From Woeseiaceae bacterium (GTDB taxonomy: Bacteria > Pseudomonadota > Gammaproteobacteria > Steroidobacterales > Woeseiaceae): a stretch of DNA of 64,000 bases. Position numbers and translations under genes: made by a program. Positions within the stretch are counted from its first letter, which is position 1. The number at the start of each line of letters is the position of its first letter. The stretch spans positions 434,001-498,000 of the forward strand of contig JANQGQ010000012.1 in the NCBI GenBank assembly GCA_028277185.1, read 5' to 3'. The notes under the pieces are model-generated. The model searched no databases, was not told the DNA's origin, and saw nothing but the letters and a program-made list of their open reading frames with translations. This document shows, in pieces, positions 19,371-28,070 of the stretch.

Positions 19371-20671
19371 ACGCGACGAGCCCGGCGCCGAAAGTGCTGT
19401 TGCTCGCGAACACGGACTGGTATCTGTACAACTTCCGCCGGGCACTGGCCAACGCGCTTGAGGACTGCGGCGTCGACGTCGTGCTCGTGTGCCCGCCCGG
19501 CCGTTTCGTTCCCCTGCTCGAGATGGCCGGATTTCGCGTGCGCTGCTTCCCGCTCGAGCGTCGTAGCGTGGCGCCATGGTCGCAGTGGCAGCCTGTTGCG
19601 GCGCTGGCCTCTATATATAAGGAGGAACGGCCCGATCTCGTGCACCACTTCACGGTCAAGTGCGTGCTTCTGGGCTCCCTTGCGGCACGGCTTGCGCGGG
19701 TGCCGGCAATCGTCAACGCGGTCGCCGGTCTGGGCTTTGTGTTTTCGAGCAGCGCCGCTTATGCGCGTCTGCTCCGGCCGGCGGTCGAAGCGGCCTTGCG
19801 GCTGGCTCTGAGCGGCGAACGTCAGCGGCTGATCGTGCAGAACGAAGTCGACCGCGATCTGCTCGTCGGGAGGCGGCTGGTCGACGCCCGGCGAGCGCGG
19901 CTGATTCGCGGGTCCGGCGTCAACGTGCGGCGATTCAGGCCGGCCTCGGGGCCCGCACGCCGCCGCGGCGCGCTGCGGGTGTTGCTGGCAACCCGCCTGC
20001 TCTGGGACAAGGGAGTAGGTCTGTTTGCGGAAGCCGCGCGCGAACTGTCCCGGGTGGATCCCGAAATCGAGTTCCTGATTGCCGGGACCGACGATCCCGG
20101 AAACCCCAACTCCGTGCCCGGAGACGTAATCGACAGCTGGGACCGGGAAGGTCTCGTCGACTTCCTGGGCCACGTCGACGATATGCCCGGCTTGCTGCGC
20201 AACGTGGACGTGTTGTGTCTGCCGACGGCCTATGGCGAGGGCGTGCCCCGCATTCTCATCGAAGCCGCTGCCAGCGGATTACCCCTCGTCGCGTCCGATT
20301 CACCGGGTTGCCGGGACATCGTGCGCGACGGCGTCAACGGCTTGTTGATTCCGCCGGCTCACGACGAAGTGGCGCCGCTGGTCTATGCGCTCAGGCAGCT
20401 GCACGCGAATCCGGACCTGCGGCAGGCCATGGGCGCGGCGGGCCGCAAGCTGGCCATTGCCGGATTCGATGAGGACCGTGTGATCGATGCGACCCTGGCC
20501 GTCTACCGGGAACTCCGGCCGGACGAGACGCGCTTCAGGAAGATCGGGGCGGCCGGTCGCTACGCCGACAGCAAGTCGGAAAAAGAGACGCCGGTTTCGA
20601 TCGGCGTGGAGGTCGTATCGGGAAAGACCATGTCGCCCGTCCCCGGTTCGGCCCAGTCGCACGTCCTCTGA
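19367..20671 (+). CDS. Glycosyltransferase family 4 (PglA/EpsD-like)
   Basis: 434 residues, starting in an ATGA overlap. The opening NTDWYLYNFRRALANAL and the segment VHHFTVKCVLLGSLAAR..IVNAVAGLGFVF are characteristic of GT4 enzymes that add an N-acetylhexosamine to a lipid-linked primer. The donor site is YGEGVPRILIEAAASGLPLVASD. The last 40 or so residues are poorly conserved in style. Their coding bases (20560-20671) overlap the 3' end of the opposite-strand DUF1501 gene. This is the last gene of the polysaccharide run. Confidence 0.85.
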   Translation: MNATSPAPKVLLLANTDWYLYNFRRALANALEDCGVDVVLVCPPGRFVPLLEMAGFRVRCFPLERRSVAPWSQWQPVAALASIYKEERPDLVHHFTVKCVLLGSLAARLARVPAIVNAVAGLGFVFSSSAAYARLLRPAVEAALRLALSGERQRLIVQNEVDRDLLVGRRLVDARRARLIRGSGVNVRRFRPASGPARRRGALRVLLATRLLWDKGVGLFAEAARELSRVDPEIEFLIAGTDDPGNPNSVPGDVIDSWDREGLVDFLGHVDDMPGLLRNVDVLCLPTAYGEGVPRILIEAAASGLPLVASDSPGCRDIVRDGVNGLLIPPAHDEVAPLVYALRQLHANPDLRQAMGAAGRKLAIAGFDEDRVIDATLAVYRELRPDETRFRKIGAAGRYADSKSEKETPVSIGVEVVSGKTMSPVPGSAQSHVL

Positions 20672-21942
20672 AGCATCCGCAGCGAAGAGGTCAGCCCCTC
20701 GATGTCGGCGCCGCGGCGTTCGAAAGGGCTGCTGCCGTCAAAGGCCGGATCGCTCCGTGCCTCGCGCAGGGGAAACGCATCGCCATAGAGGCCGCCCCGA
20801 ACCCGGGACCCCATTAGCAGAGCGTAGTTGCCATGGCCGTGGTCCGTACCCTGACCGCCATTGGCCGCAAGCTGGCGCCCGAAATCGCTTGCGAAATACA
20901 CCACTGTCGCCTCCCTTTCCGCCGGTACGCTCTCGTCGGCGGCCGTAAACGTCGTTTGCAGTCCGCCGCCATTGCCGAACAGGTCGGTGAGTTGTGCCGC
21001 CATCGTTTCGGATTGTGCGCGATGCGTGTCCCAGCCGCCGTAACTCATCGTCACGAAACGGGAATTCACGATGTCCTTGCACAGCCAGCTGTCGTAGAGG
21101 TTTCGACACTGCAGACGGAAAGACGGGTTGTTCAGCGGGAGTGTGTCGATCGCGGCCGGCGTCGGGTTGGCAGACAGACGCGTCGCTATCCTGTCGCCGG
21201 TATCGCGCAACAAGGCGTAGTTGTCGACGAACTTGCGATAGCCCCCGGCGATGTCGCCTGCTGCCTGGCCCCGATAATAGCTGTCAATGGCGCGAACGAG
21301 CGCGTTTCGCGGGTGGTCGTTGGCCCGGCGCGGATCTTCAGCCGGCAGCGCGAGCTTGCGGAAGTCGGCTGCATGGAAAGTACTCGCCAGCCGGTTGGCG
21401 GCCAGGCTGCCGTAGGCGACGAGCGGCACGTCTGGCGAGAGAACCAGCGCTGCGGCGTTACCGCCGACCGCTTCGACAAAGCGTCCGCCCCAGCCGTTGC
21501 GGTCGGTGTCCGACGACGGGATACCGGATTCGCCCGCGTGCACGATGAGCTGCGAGTGGTCGTGCCGCCGGTTGTCCGAGGTGCTGACGTTGGCGACTAT
21601 TGCCACGCGACCGTCCGCAAACTCCCGCGCCAGGTAGTCGCAAGACCGATGAACGCCGATTCGCCGGTCGCCGCGGGGATCCTGCACCGTCGTGTACTCG
21701 GCCTCGAACAGCGTTGCGTAGTCCGGGTAGTCTTCGGGATAGAGGCTCTTGCGCGCGGCGAACAGCGCCGCCAGATAGCCCGAATCGTAGTCCGGCGTCG
21801 GCATGAACACGAAGCGCAGGTCGATGCCTCCGAACAGCATGACGTTGACCACGGTTCGCGGCGTCGGGGCGGCTGCCCACGCGCTGCCGACCGCGGCGGC
21901 TGCCGAGTACGCGAGATAAGCGGCGAACTCGCGGCGGTTCAC
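20560..21942 (-). CDS. DUF1501 protein, Tat-type exported
   Basis: 460 residues. The N-terminus MNRREFAAYLAYSAAAAVG is a twin-arginine-like signal. DUF1501 landmarks are visible: MLFGGIDLRFVF near the start, YGGWDTHRAQSE in the middle, and YFASDFGRQLAANGGQGTDH followed by a Gly-rich loop. The biochemical role of the family is not established; its fold is thought to be related to alkaline phosphatase/sulfatase enzymes. The start overlaps the stop of the DUF1800 gene (ATGA), the usual order of this paired family. Its 3' end overlaps the convergent glycosyltransferase gene by 112 bases. Confidence 0.85.
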   Translation of the reverse strand: MNRREFAAYLAYSAAAAVGSAWAAAPTPRTVVNVMLFGGIDLRFVFMPTPDYDSGYLAALFAARKSLYPEDYPDYATLFEAEYTTVQDPRGDRRIGVHRSCDYLAREFADGRVAIVANVSTSDNRRHDHSQLIVHAGESGIPSSDTDRNGWGGRFVEAVGGNAAALVLSPDVPLVAYGSLAANRLASTFHAADFRKLALPAEDPRRANDHPRNALVRAIDSYYRGQAAGDIAGGYRKFVDNYALLRDTGDRIATRLSANPTPAAIDTLPLNNPSFRLQCRNLYDSWLCKDIVNSRFVTMSYGGWDTHRAQSETMAAQLTDLFGNGGGLQTTFTAADESVPAEREATVVYFASDFGRQLAANGGQGTDHGHGNYALLMGSRVRGGLYGDAFPLREARSDPAFDGSSPFERRGADIEGLTSSLRMLQRTCDWAEPGTGDMVFPDTTSTPIETGVSFSDLLSA

Positions 21943-24203
21943 TGCGCGTACTCCTCCGCGAAGGCGTACGGCAGTACCGACAGGAAGCCGGCTGCCAGAT
22001 TCATCCGCTGATTCGCCGCCCGTCGCCTCGCCTCGTCCTGAGCGTCGAGTTCGATGCGCTCGGAGGCAAGTGCTTCGACGAGGGCGCCGAGCGCGGGCTC
22101 TGTCGCAAAATCGGCGACGCCGTAAGGCCGGTCGAGCGGGTGTCCGAGTTCCTCGTGCGCCAGCAGATTGAAGTCCGTGCCCGTCGCAAGCAGTGCGATC
22201 AGCTGGGCGCGCGCCGCCGCATTCTGGTTCTCAAGGCCGTCCGCGAGCAGGCGCTGCCAGAGCCAGTCGGCGACGCTGGCGGCATCGAGAGCCGGGTCCT
22301 CCGGCATGATGAGACGCCAGTCTTTCAGCCAGCTCTCGCCATCGACCGAAGACTCGAGTCGACCGAAGACCCGATCCGTTGCAAGCGCGACCTCGATCGC
22401 GTCTTTGAGAATGGCGGTGTTCAGTGCGGCTTCCGGACCAGTCTGGGAGCCGAAGACGGCTTTGGAGGGTTCGAAAACGACGCCGCCCTGGCGCTCGAGG
22501 GGCCCGACGAGCGAATCCTGCTGCTCCCGGCCGCGATAGACCTCGATACTGTCCGTGGCGACGCGATTCATCAAGCTCAGGTTACGGTCGAAAGTGGATC
22601 GCGAGCGCGTCCGCTGTCTCGAGTGGAACACCGTCGAACTCGCGTAGCTGCGAAGAAACGTCAGCAGGTCGTCATTGGCTTCGAGCCAGGCGCGACGGAT
22701 CGTGCGCGCCTCGACTTCATCGATGCGATCGTCGGCAAAAAAGCCTGCAATATAGACGGGCAGGTTGGCGCGTACCTCGTGGTGTCGCGCAACGATCGGG
22801 CCCAGTGCGTCGAGTTTTTCGGCGGCAGTAGCGCCGCAGACTTCGTGCCGGAGGATTTCGAGGCAAGCCGCATGATGGAGTCTCGTGTTGGCACGTGTAA
22901 CGCCGCTTGCATCGACGTGGTCGCTGAAGTTGATCGGAGCGATGACCCAGTCCTGATGAGAAGTACTGCCGTACGCGTCAGGCTGGCGGTCCACCGCGGA
23001 GCCGGTCAGGAGCATGGCGTTGTTTTCGATGCTCACGTTCTCGTGATAGTCGTCGTCTTCCGTTTCGCCGAGAAGGCGGAAGAAAAGCTGAAAGTACTCG
23101 CGGGCGAAATCGTCGTTGCCGCTGAAGTCGCCGTTGGCATTGTTGAACCGGTTGTCGCGATGGCCGTATCGATAGGAGACAGCCGCAGACTTCGCAGCAT
23201 TGGTGATGAGTTCGGTCATCGGTGTTCGGGTCAACAGATCGTCGACGAACTGATCGTAGTACGCACGGAAAATGCCGGGCGTCGCAACGCTTGCCCGAAG
23301 GGCCATCTGGTAATTACTCAGAAAGAACGCTGTCTTGTGGAGCACCGGATTCGAGCCGCCGCCGGTTACGGCAAACAACCAGCTCCGCTGCAGGTTGCGT
23401 TGACTGAAAGAACTCGTCGTGCCGTTGACGTCCGTGTTCAGCGTCGCGAAAAAGCGCCGCCGGTCGGAGCGCAGCGGGTTATCCGGGTCGTCCGACGACA
23501 GAAACGCCTGAATTTCGGCAAGCCTGGGCGGGAGCGGCAGGGCACCGGGCGGTGCAAGCTTGTCGTTGAATGCATCGAAGGTGATTATCTCGGCGACGGC
23601 AGCCTCCGGAGCCATCGCTGCCCAACGCGCGATAGTCGCATCGCTGGCGTGGCTGCCATAGGCGAACACATCGAGCACTTTGCGTACTGCCGTGTCGGTC
23701 CAGTCTGACTGACTGACGACAGAAGGTGAATCCGGGTGCGGACTGATTCTGATGTCGACTCGGTCGTCGAGGCCCGAGTCGTGCACCAGCAGGATGCTGG
23801 CGATGCCCTCCTCGACGGCCGTCGCGACACCCGCCGAATCGATACGCAGCATAGCGGTGTCGGAGCTGGTCCAACGAATCGCCGTCTCCAGCGGAAGTCG
23901 GCTGCCGTCGCTATACACCGCGTCGGCCTTGAGCGTTGTACTGCTATCGACGGCCAACGCCGACGGCGCCCCGCTTATCGCGACCGAGCTCAGCTCGGGA
24001 GCGGGCGGCGGCGGTACGGCCGGGGGATCCGGAGGTGGGGGCGCTGGTGGAGGACTCGGCGGAGGATCTGACGGAGGGGCCGGCGGAGGGGGCTCCGGTG
24101 ACGGTAGCGCCGTGCCGGGTGCGGCCGGGTCGGAGCCGCCGCCGCAACCGCCAAGCGCCAGGAATGCGAGGACCGCTGCGCAAGTGGCTCTGCATCTATT
24201 CAT
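21939..24203 (-). CDS. DUF1800 lipoprotein with Pro-rich linker and Ig-like (Big_2-type) domain
   Basis: The start is set at ATG 24203 (MNRCRATCAAVL), which overlaps the response-regulator stop (ATGAATAG) and gives 754 residues with a good lipobox (LALGGC). A proline-rich tether follows (about residues 28-68, encoded by about 24001-24117). Next comes an Ig-like bacterial domain (about 70-150: SSVAISGAPSALAVDSST, IRWTSSDTAMLRIDSAGVAT). The remainder is a DUF1800 region, with a partner DUF1501 gene directly downstream. The function of DUF1800/DUF1501 pairs is unknown; the layout suggests a surface-tethered protein working with an exported partner. An alternative start at 24227 would lengthen the signal sequence. 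Confidence 0.82.
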   Translation of the reverse strand: MNRCRATCAAVLAFLALGGCGGGSDPAAPGTALPSPEPPPPAPPSDPPPSPPPAPPPPDPPAVPPPPAPELSSVAISGAPSALAVDSSTTLKADAVYSDGSRLPLETAIRWTSSDTAMLRIDSAGVATAVEEGIASILLVHDSGLDDRVDIRISPHPDSPSVVSQSDWTDTAVRKVLDVFAYGSHASDATIARWAAMAPEAAVAEIITFDAFNDKLAPPGALPLPPRLAEIQAFLSSDDPDNPLRSDRRRFFATLNTDVNGTTSSFSQRNLQRSWLFAVTGGGSNPVLHKTAFFLSNYQMALRASVATPGIFRAYYDQFVDDLLTRTPMTELITNAAKSAAVSYRYGHRDNRFNNANGDFSGNDDFAREYFQLFFRLLGETEDDDYHENVSIENNAMLLTGSAVDRQPDAYGSTSHQDWVIAPINFSDHVDASGVTRANTRLHHAACLEILRHEVCGATAAEKLDALGPIVARHHEVRANLPVYIAGFFADDRIDEVEARTIRRAWLEANDDLLTFLRSYASSTVFHSRQRTRSRSTFDRNLSLMNRVATDSIEVYRGREQQDSLVGPLERQGGVVFEPSKAVFGSQTGPEAALNTAILKDAIEVALATDRVFGRLESSVDGESWLKDWRLIMPEDPALDAASVADWLWQRLLADGLENQNAAARAQLIALLATGTDFNLLAHEELGHPLDRPYGVADFATEPALGALVEALASERIELDAQDEARRRAANQRMNLAAGFLSVLPYAFAEEYAQ

Positions 24204-24882
24204 CGGAGAAACAATAGCCGACGCCACGTACGGTCCTGATCAGGTGCTCATAGCCCGCCGGTTCGAGCCGGCGCCGCAAGCGGCGAATCTGAACGTCGAC
24301 GGCACGCGGGTCGACATAGTCGGTGCGTCGCCACACGCGGTCGATGATCTCCGCTCTGCTGAGTACCCGGGCCGGCTGCGTCATCAGCAAATGCAAGAGA
24401 CGAAACTCGATCGGCCCTGTTTTGACCGGTTGACCGTTCGCCGTCACGCGAATATTGCGAAGATCGAGGCGAATGCCGTTATGTTCGACGATTTCCGCCG
24501 ATTCGCTGGGATAGACGCGCCGCAGAATGGCCTCGACGCGGGCCAGCAGCTCGTCGCGGGAGAACGGCTTGGCAACGAAGTCATCGGCGCCGGACCGTAA
24601 GCAGGAAACGCGGTCGTTTTCCTCGCACTTGCTGCTGATAACGATAACCGGCATGCCTTTCGTGCGTGGGTCGTGCCGCCACTGCGTCAACAGCTCGATG
24701 CCGGGTACGTCCGGGAGAACGAGATCGAGGATGACGAGATCGGGCACATAGAAACTGATAACCGAGAGTGCTTCGCAGCCGTCCGGCGCGATTCGCACGC
24801 TGTAGCCAGCACGCTTCAGGCAGAACTGCAGCACATCTCGGGATGACGTTTCGTTGTCTACCGCAAGTATGCTCTTCTGCAT
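24196..24882 (-). CDS. OmpR/PhoB-family response regulator (orphan)
   Basis: 228 residues from ATG 24882 (MQKSILAVDNE); a longer in-frame TTG start at 24921 exists, and neither has a clear ribosome site. The receiver domain has the phosphoacceptor Asp at residue 53 (LVILDLVLPD) and Lys 105 (VAKPFSRDE), the same positions as in PhoB. The acidic pocket reads D9-N10-E11, so one of the usual metal-binding acidic residues is Asn. The C-terminal winged helix (GPIEFRLLHLLMTQPARVLS, DVQIRRLRRRLEP, TVRGVGYCF) is PhoB-like. No histidine kinase is in the window. It is the first gene of a coupled unit with the DUF1800 and DUF1501 genes, which it may control. Confidence 0.88.
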   Translation of the reverse strand: MQKSILAVDNETSSRDVLQFCLKRAGYSVRIAPDGCEALSVISFYVPDLVILDLVLPDVPGIELLTQWRHDPRTKGMPVIVISSKCEENDRVSCLRSGADDFVAKPFSRDELLARVEAILRRVYPSESAEIVEHNGIRLDLRNIRVTANGQPVKTGPIEFRLLHLLMTQPARVLSRAEIIDRVWRRTDYVDPRAVDVQIRRLRRRLEPAGYEHLIRTVRGVGYCFSDE

Positions 24883-25159
24883 TATTTTACTTACTTGACG
24901 CTGGGCCAATGAGTACAGCAACTGAGGATGACAAGCCCATGAAGTTTGGATTTCGATAGGGATTCGTGCGTCTTACAAACGTATACATCCCGATCGAAGC
25001 GCCGTTAATACGTCCGCAACGCAGCGGTAATCGAATGGTGTCCGTATCGTGCGATATTCGTTAACGCGTGAGGATACGCTAGCTGCTTCTACGTACAGAC
25101 CGTCTGCGAACCGCCAGGTATCGTCTGCACGAATTCAAACGAGCCCCGACGAGTCGACA

Positions 25160-26947
25160 ATGCACACAGCAATCCGCGTTTCGTTGTTACTCATTCTCTC
25201 GATCGCGCCGCAAGTCGTCGCGGCTGACTGGTGGAACGAAGACTGGTCGTTTAGAAAGCGCATCGACATCTCCTTGCCGGAAACGGCGGTTGCGCCTGGC
25301 GGTGACGTAACCGCGGTCGTTCGCCTCAACGCCGCGAACTTCGCCTACTTTCTCGATACGCAGTCGGGCGGAGACGACATACGTTTCGTCGCGGCCGATG
25401 GCACAACGCCACTCGAGTATCACATCGAACACTACGAAAACCTTGCCGGAGTGGCTTCGATATGGGTGCGGGCTCCGCAAGCCGCGTTTACTGACGCCGA
25501 GCAGTCCTTCATCTGGATGTACTATGGGAACGAGTCCGCCGTCGCGGCCGGCAACGCGGCAGCAAGCTTCGAGGTAGATTACGTTGCGGTGTTCCATTTC
25601 GCCGAGGCATCCGGTCTGCCTGCCGACGCGACGGCTTACGCCAACGATGCGCTGCGCAACACTGCCGTCCCCGGCGCGCCCGGTTTTGTGGATCGCGGGC
25701 TTCAGTTCGACAATGAAGCGGCTTTCGAGCTGCCGGCCGCCCCGTCATTATCCGTGGACCGTGAGCGCGGAACGACGTTGAGCTTCTGGCTGCGCCTCGA
25801 CGGGCGCGTCGACGAACTCGCAAACCTGCTCAAGGTCTCGACGAGCAACGGCGAACTGCGGCTCGTGTTCGACGACACGACGCCGGTCCTCATGACGACG
25901 ACGGTCGACGACGATAGCGTCGAGCCGCTTCAGGCATCGGGAAGCGAGCCGCTTGCGCTGAACCGATGGTATCGTCTGTCACTCGCCCTGGGCACGGGTG
26001 TCGAGCTGCGCGTCGACGATTCGACGGTCGCGGCGCTGCCGGCTTTGTCACTTGACGGCCCGGCGGCATACCGCTTCGGCGCCGTGAACGATATGTCGGG
26101 TTTCCTGGGCACGATCGACGAACTCCGCCTGCGCAATACCACATCCAGCGCCGCAAGCGCAGCCTTCTACTATGCGCTGGAGTCCCAGGATAGCCAGGTG
26201 CTGTTGGCGGGCGCCGACGAATCGCGCGACTCCTCCGGGGGGATCGCCGCCTACTTCGGATTGTTCTGGACTCTGCTCGGCGCCGTCCGCATCGAAGGCT
26301 GGGTCATCCTGGTTTGCATTACGGCGCTGGGCCTCGTCAGCGCCGACGTGTTCATCAACAAAACGGCGATGTTGAAGCGGATCGAGGCCGCAGATCGCGA
26401 TTTTCTGTCTGCCTTCGACGCGGCGGAAGGCGGCAGGCCGTCTGACGACAAACTGGCGGCCGGTACGTCGCCGCTTGCCAGCCTGCACGCGACGGCGGAG
26501 CAGGAATGGCAACAGCTCAGTTCCCGCTACCGCGACGTTCCGCCGGAGGCGGTCGAAGTCGTTCGCGCGGCCATGGATACAGAGATCGTCCAGCAGCTGA
26601 ATCGCCTGACGAGCCGGCTCGTGCTCGTCACGGCGGCAGTCAGCGGCGGCCCGTTCCTCGGCTTGTTGGGAACCGTGCTGGGCGTCATGGTGACCTTTGC
26701 CACCATTGCCGCTGCGGGCGACGTCAACGTCAATACGATCGCGCCGGGCGTGTCGGCCGCGCTGACCACGACGGTCATGGGCCTCATCGTCGCGATTCCC
26801 TCGCTGTTTGCTTACAACCACATCACGTCGCGGGTAGCACGCGTAACCACGGCGATGGAGGTGTTTACCGACCGACTTACCAGCCGCTACACACTCGCGG
26901 CCGTCGAAGCGTCGGCTGTTCCCGCGGAGGTGCCCCGTGCCGGCTAG
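25160..26947 (+). CDS. ExbB/TolQ/MotA-family proton channel fused to N-terminal DUF2341 and lectin-like domains
   Basis: The start is set at ATG 25160 because it begins a clean signal peptide (MHTAIRVSLLLILSIAPQVVA); the frame is open further upstream. The 595-residue protein has a DUF2341 region (about 22-150, WWNEDWSFRKRIDI, FIWMYYGNES). A concanavalin/LamG-like segment follows (about 160-335), then a membrane helix (about 365-395). The C-terminal MotA/TolQ/ExbB channel domain (about 420-590) has SGGPFLGLLGTVLGVMVTFA and TTTVMGLIVAIPSLFAYN. Usual ExbB proteins are only about 230 residues. ExbD and TonB-like genes follow with overlaps, so this is the channel subunit of a TonB-type energy transducer bearing a large extracytoplasmic domain. 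Confidence 0.85.
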   Translation: MHTAIRVSLLLILSIAPQVVAADWWNEDWSFRKRIDISLPETAVAPGGDVTAVVRLNAANFAYFLDTQSGGDDIRFVAADGTTPLEYHIEHYENLAGVASIWVRAPQAAFTDAEQSFIWMYYGNESAVAAGNAAASFEVDYVAVFHFAEASGLPADATAYANDALRNTAVPGAPGFVDRGLQFDNEAAFELPAAPSLSVDRERGTTLSFWLRLDGRVDELANLLKVSTSNGELRLVFDDTTPVLMTTTVDDDSVEPLQASGSEPLALNRWYRLSLALGTGVELRVDDSTVAALPALSLDGPAAYRFGAVNDMSGFLGTIDELRLRNTTSSAASAAFYYALESQDSQVLLAGADESRDSSGGIAAYFGLFWTLLGAVRIEGWVILVCITALGLVSADVFINKTAMLKRIEAADRDFLSAFDAAEGGRPSDDKLAAGTSPLASLHATAEQEWQQLSSRYRDVPPEAVEVVRAAMDTEIVQQLNRLTSRLVLVTAAVSGGPFLGLLGTVLGVMVTFATIAAAGDVNVNTIAPGVSAALTTTVMGLIVAIPSLFAYNHITSRVARVTTAMEVFTDRLTSRYTLAAVEASAVPAEVPRAG

Positions 26948-27350
26948 AGGCCGACGCCGCAAGTTCGAGATCTACGACGATCTCAACGTCACGCCACTCA
27001 TGGATCTTGCCTGGACCCTGCTGGTCGTGTTCATCATCATGGCGACGGCTACGGTGCAGGGCATCAACGTCCAGCTCCCGCAGGCAAGCGCGTCAGCCAA
27101 CCTCGCCGAGCCCAAAACGAAGGCCGTCACGATCACGGCCGACGGCCGGATCTATCTGGGCGCCGCACTCGTGACCATTGACGAGCTGGAAATGCAACTC
27201 AGGCAGTACAAGGCCGCGGATCCCAACGTGCCGGTCGTCGTGAAAGGAGATGCCGCCGTGCGCTACGACCGCGTCGTTCAGGTTCTCGACGTCGTCAAGA
27301 AGCTCCAGATTACGAATCTCGGGCTGGTCACTCAGCGGCTCGTGAAATGA
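26937..27350 (+). CDS. ExbD/TolR-family biopolymer transport protein
   Basis: 137 residues from GTG 26937, overlapping the end of the ExbB gene. A short basic cytoplasmic start (MPARGRRRKFE) precedes the single membrane helix. That helix carries the conserved Asp of the family (NVTPLMDLAWTLLVVFIIMA), needed for coupling proton flow to movement. The periplasmic domain (about 50-137) contains VTITADGRIYL and VVVKGDAAVRYDRVVQVLD, as in ExbD/TolR. The stop overlaps the next start (ATGA). It forms the energising complex with the ExbB-like channel and the TonB-like protein encoded beside it. Confidence 0.9.
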   Translation: MPARGRRRKFEIYDDLNVTPLMDLAWTLLVVFIIMATATVQGINVQLPQASASANLAEPKTKAVTITADGRIYLGAALVTIDELEMQLRQYKAADPNVPVVVKGDAAVRYDRVVQVLDVVKKLQITNLGLVTQRLVK

Positions 27351-28015
27351 GCGGCGGCAGTGCGGCAAACGACGGAGCGCGCAGACCGTGGCTCGTCCGC
27401 GGCGGACTCTTACTCGCGGCTCTGACCCTTGCATGGTTCGTTCGCGCACAGTTACTCGAGCACGATTTCAGGAGCGAGCAGGAAACCCAGCTCGTCAAGC
27501 TGCTCGAAGAGCAGCCGCTCGAGCCGCTGGAAATCGAAGAACCGCCCCTCGAACTGCCTGAGGAAGAGGAAGTCGTCGAACTGGAAGAACCGGACCCGGG
27601 GCCCGACTCGGCGCCGCAGGACATGGCGCCAATGGATGCGCTGGGGCTGGACGCCACTGGCGTCGCCGGCGGAGATGCCTTCGGCTTGCTGGCCCGTCGC
27701 GGCGGGCGCGATTTGCTGGCATCGGGCGGCGATAGCTGTGCCTGGTACGAGACCGTGCTCAACGCCGAGTTGGGCGAGTATCTCCTGCCGCTCCTGAACA
27801 GCCGCTCGGGCCTTCGACGGGACGCATACTCGGTGGTGCTGAGGCTCTGGCTCGATGCGGACGGCCGGGTCGACCGCTATCGCGTCAGCTCTACCGGCAA
27901 TACCGAACTGGACTTCGAGATCGACGCTGCGCTGGCTGAGTTCGAGGCGGTCGACACACCGCCGCCGGCCGACTTGCCCCAGCCGGTCCGCATCCGCCTG
28001 AGCTGCCGCGGCTGA
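27347..28015 (+). CDS. TonB-like energy transducer
   Basis: 222 residues. One N-terminal membrane helix (about 16-34, WLVRGGLLLAALTLAWFV) is followed by an acidic Pro/Glu-rich linker (about 50-90, EPPLELPEEEEVVELEEPDP). A C-terminal domain (about 125-222) ends in a TonB-type fold: YSVVLRLWLDADGRVDRYRV, then STGNTELDFEIDAALAEF and a closing strand (QPVRIRLSC). The linker is acidic rather than the Pro-Lys/Pro-Glu mix of classical TonB. It is coupled to ExbD by ATGA. Which receptor it serves is unknown; two TonB-dependent receptors lie downstream in the window. Confidence 0.75.
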   Translation: MSGGSAANDGARRPWLVRGGLLLAALTLAWFVRAQLLEHDFRSEQETQLVKLLEEQPLEPLEIEEPPLELPEEEEVVELEEPDPGPDSAPQDMAPMDALGLDATGVAGGDAFGLLARRGGRDLLASGGDSCAWYETVLNAELGEYLLPLLNSRSGLRRDAYSVVLRLWLDADGRVDRYRVSSTGNTELDFEIDAALAEFEAVDTPPPADLPQPVRIRLSCRG

Positions 28016-28070
28016 CGCTGTCCCGAACCGGACTCACACGCGGTGGCTGTCGGCGCTGGTTTGCCGTCGA

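Noticed and set aside
11392..20671. A PEP-CTERM/exosortase system around the TPR lipoprotein
   Set aside because: The TPR lipoprotein resembles PrsT, but no exosortase, PEP-CTERM C-terminal motif or sigma54-type -24/-12 promoter was found in the window.
20833..23708. Long + strand open frames (392 and 522 codons) opposite the DUF1501 and DUF1800 genes
   Set aside because: They mirror well-supported - strand genes with recognisable motifs, lack ribosome sites and motifs of their own, and would contradict the operon layout.
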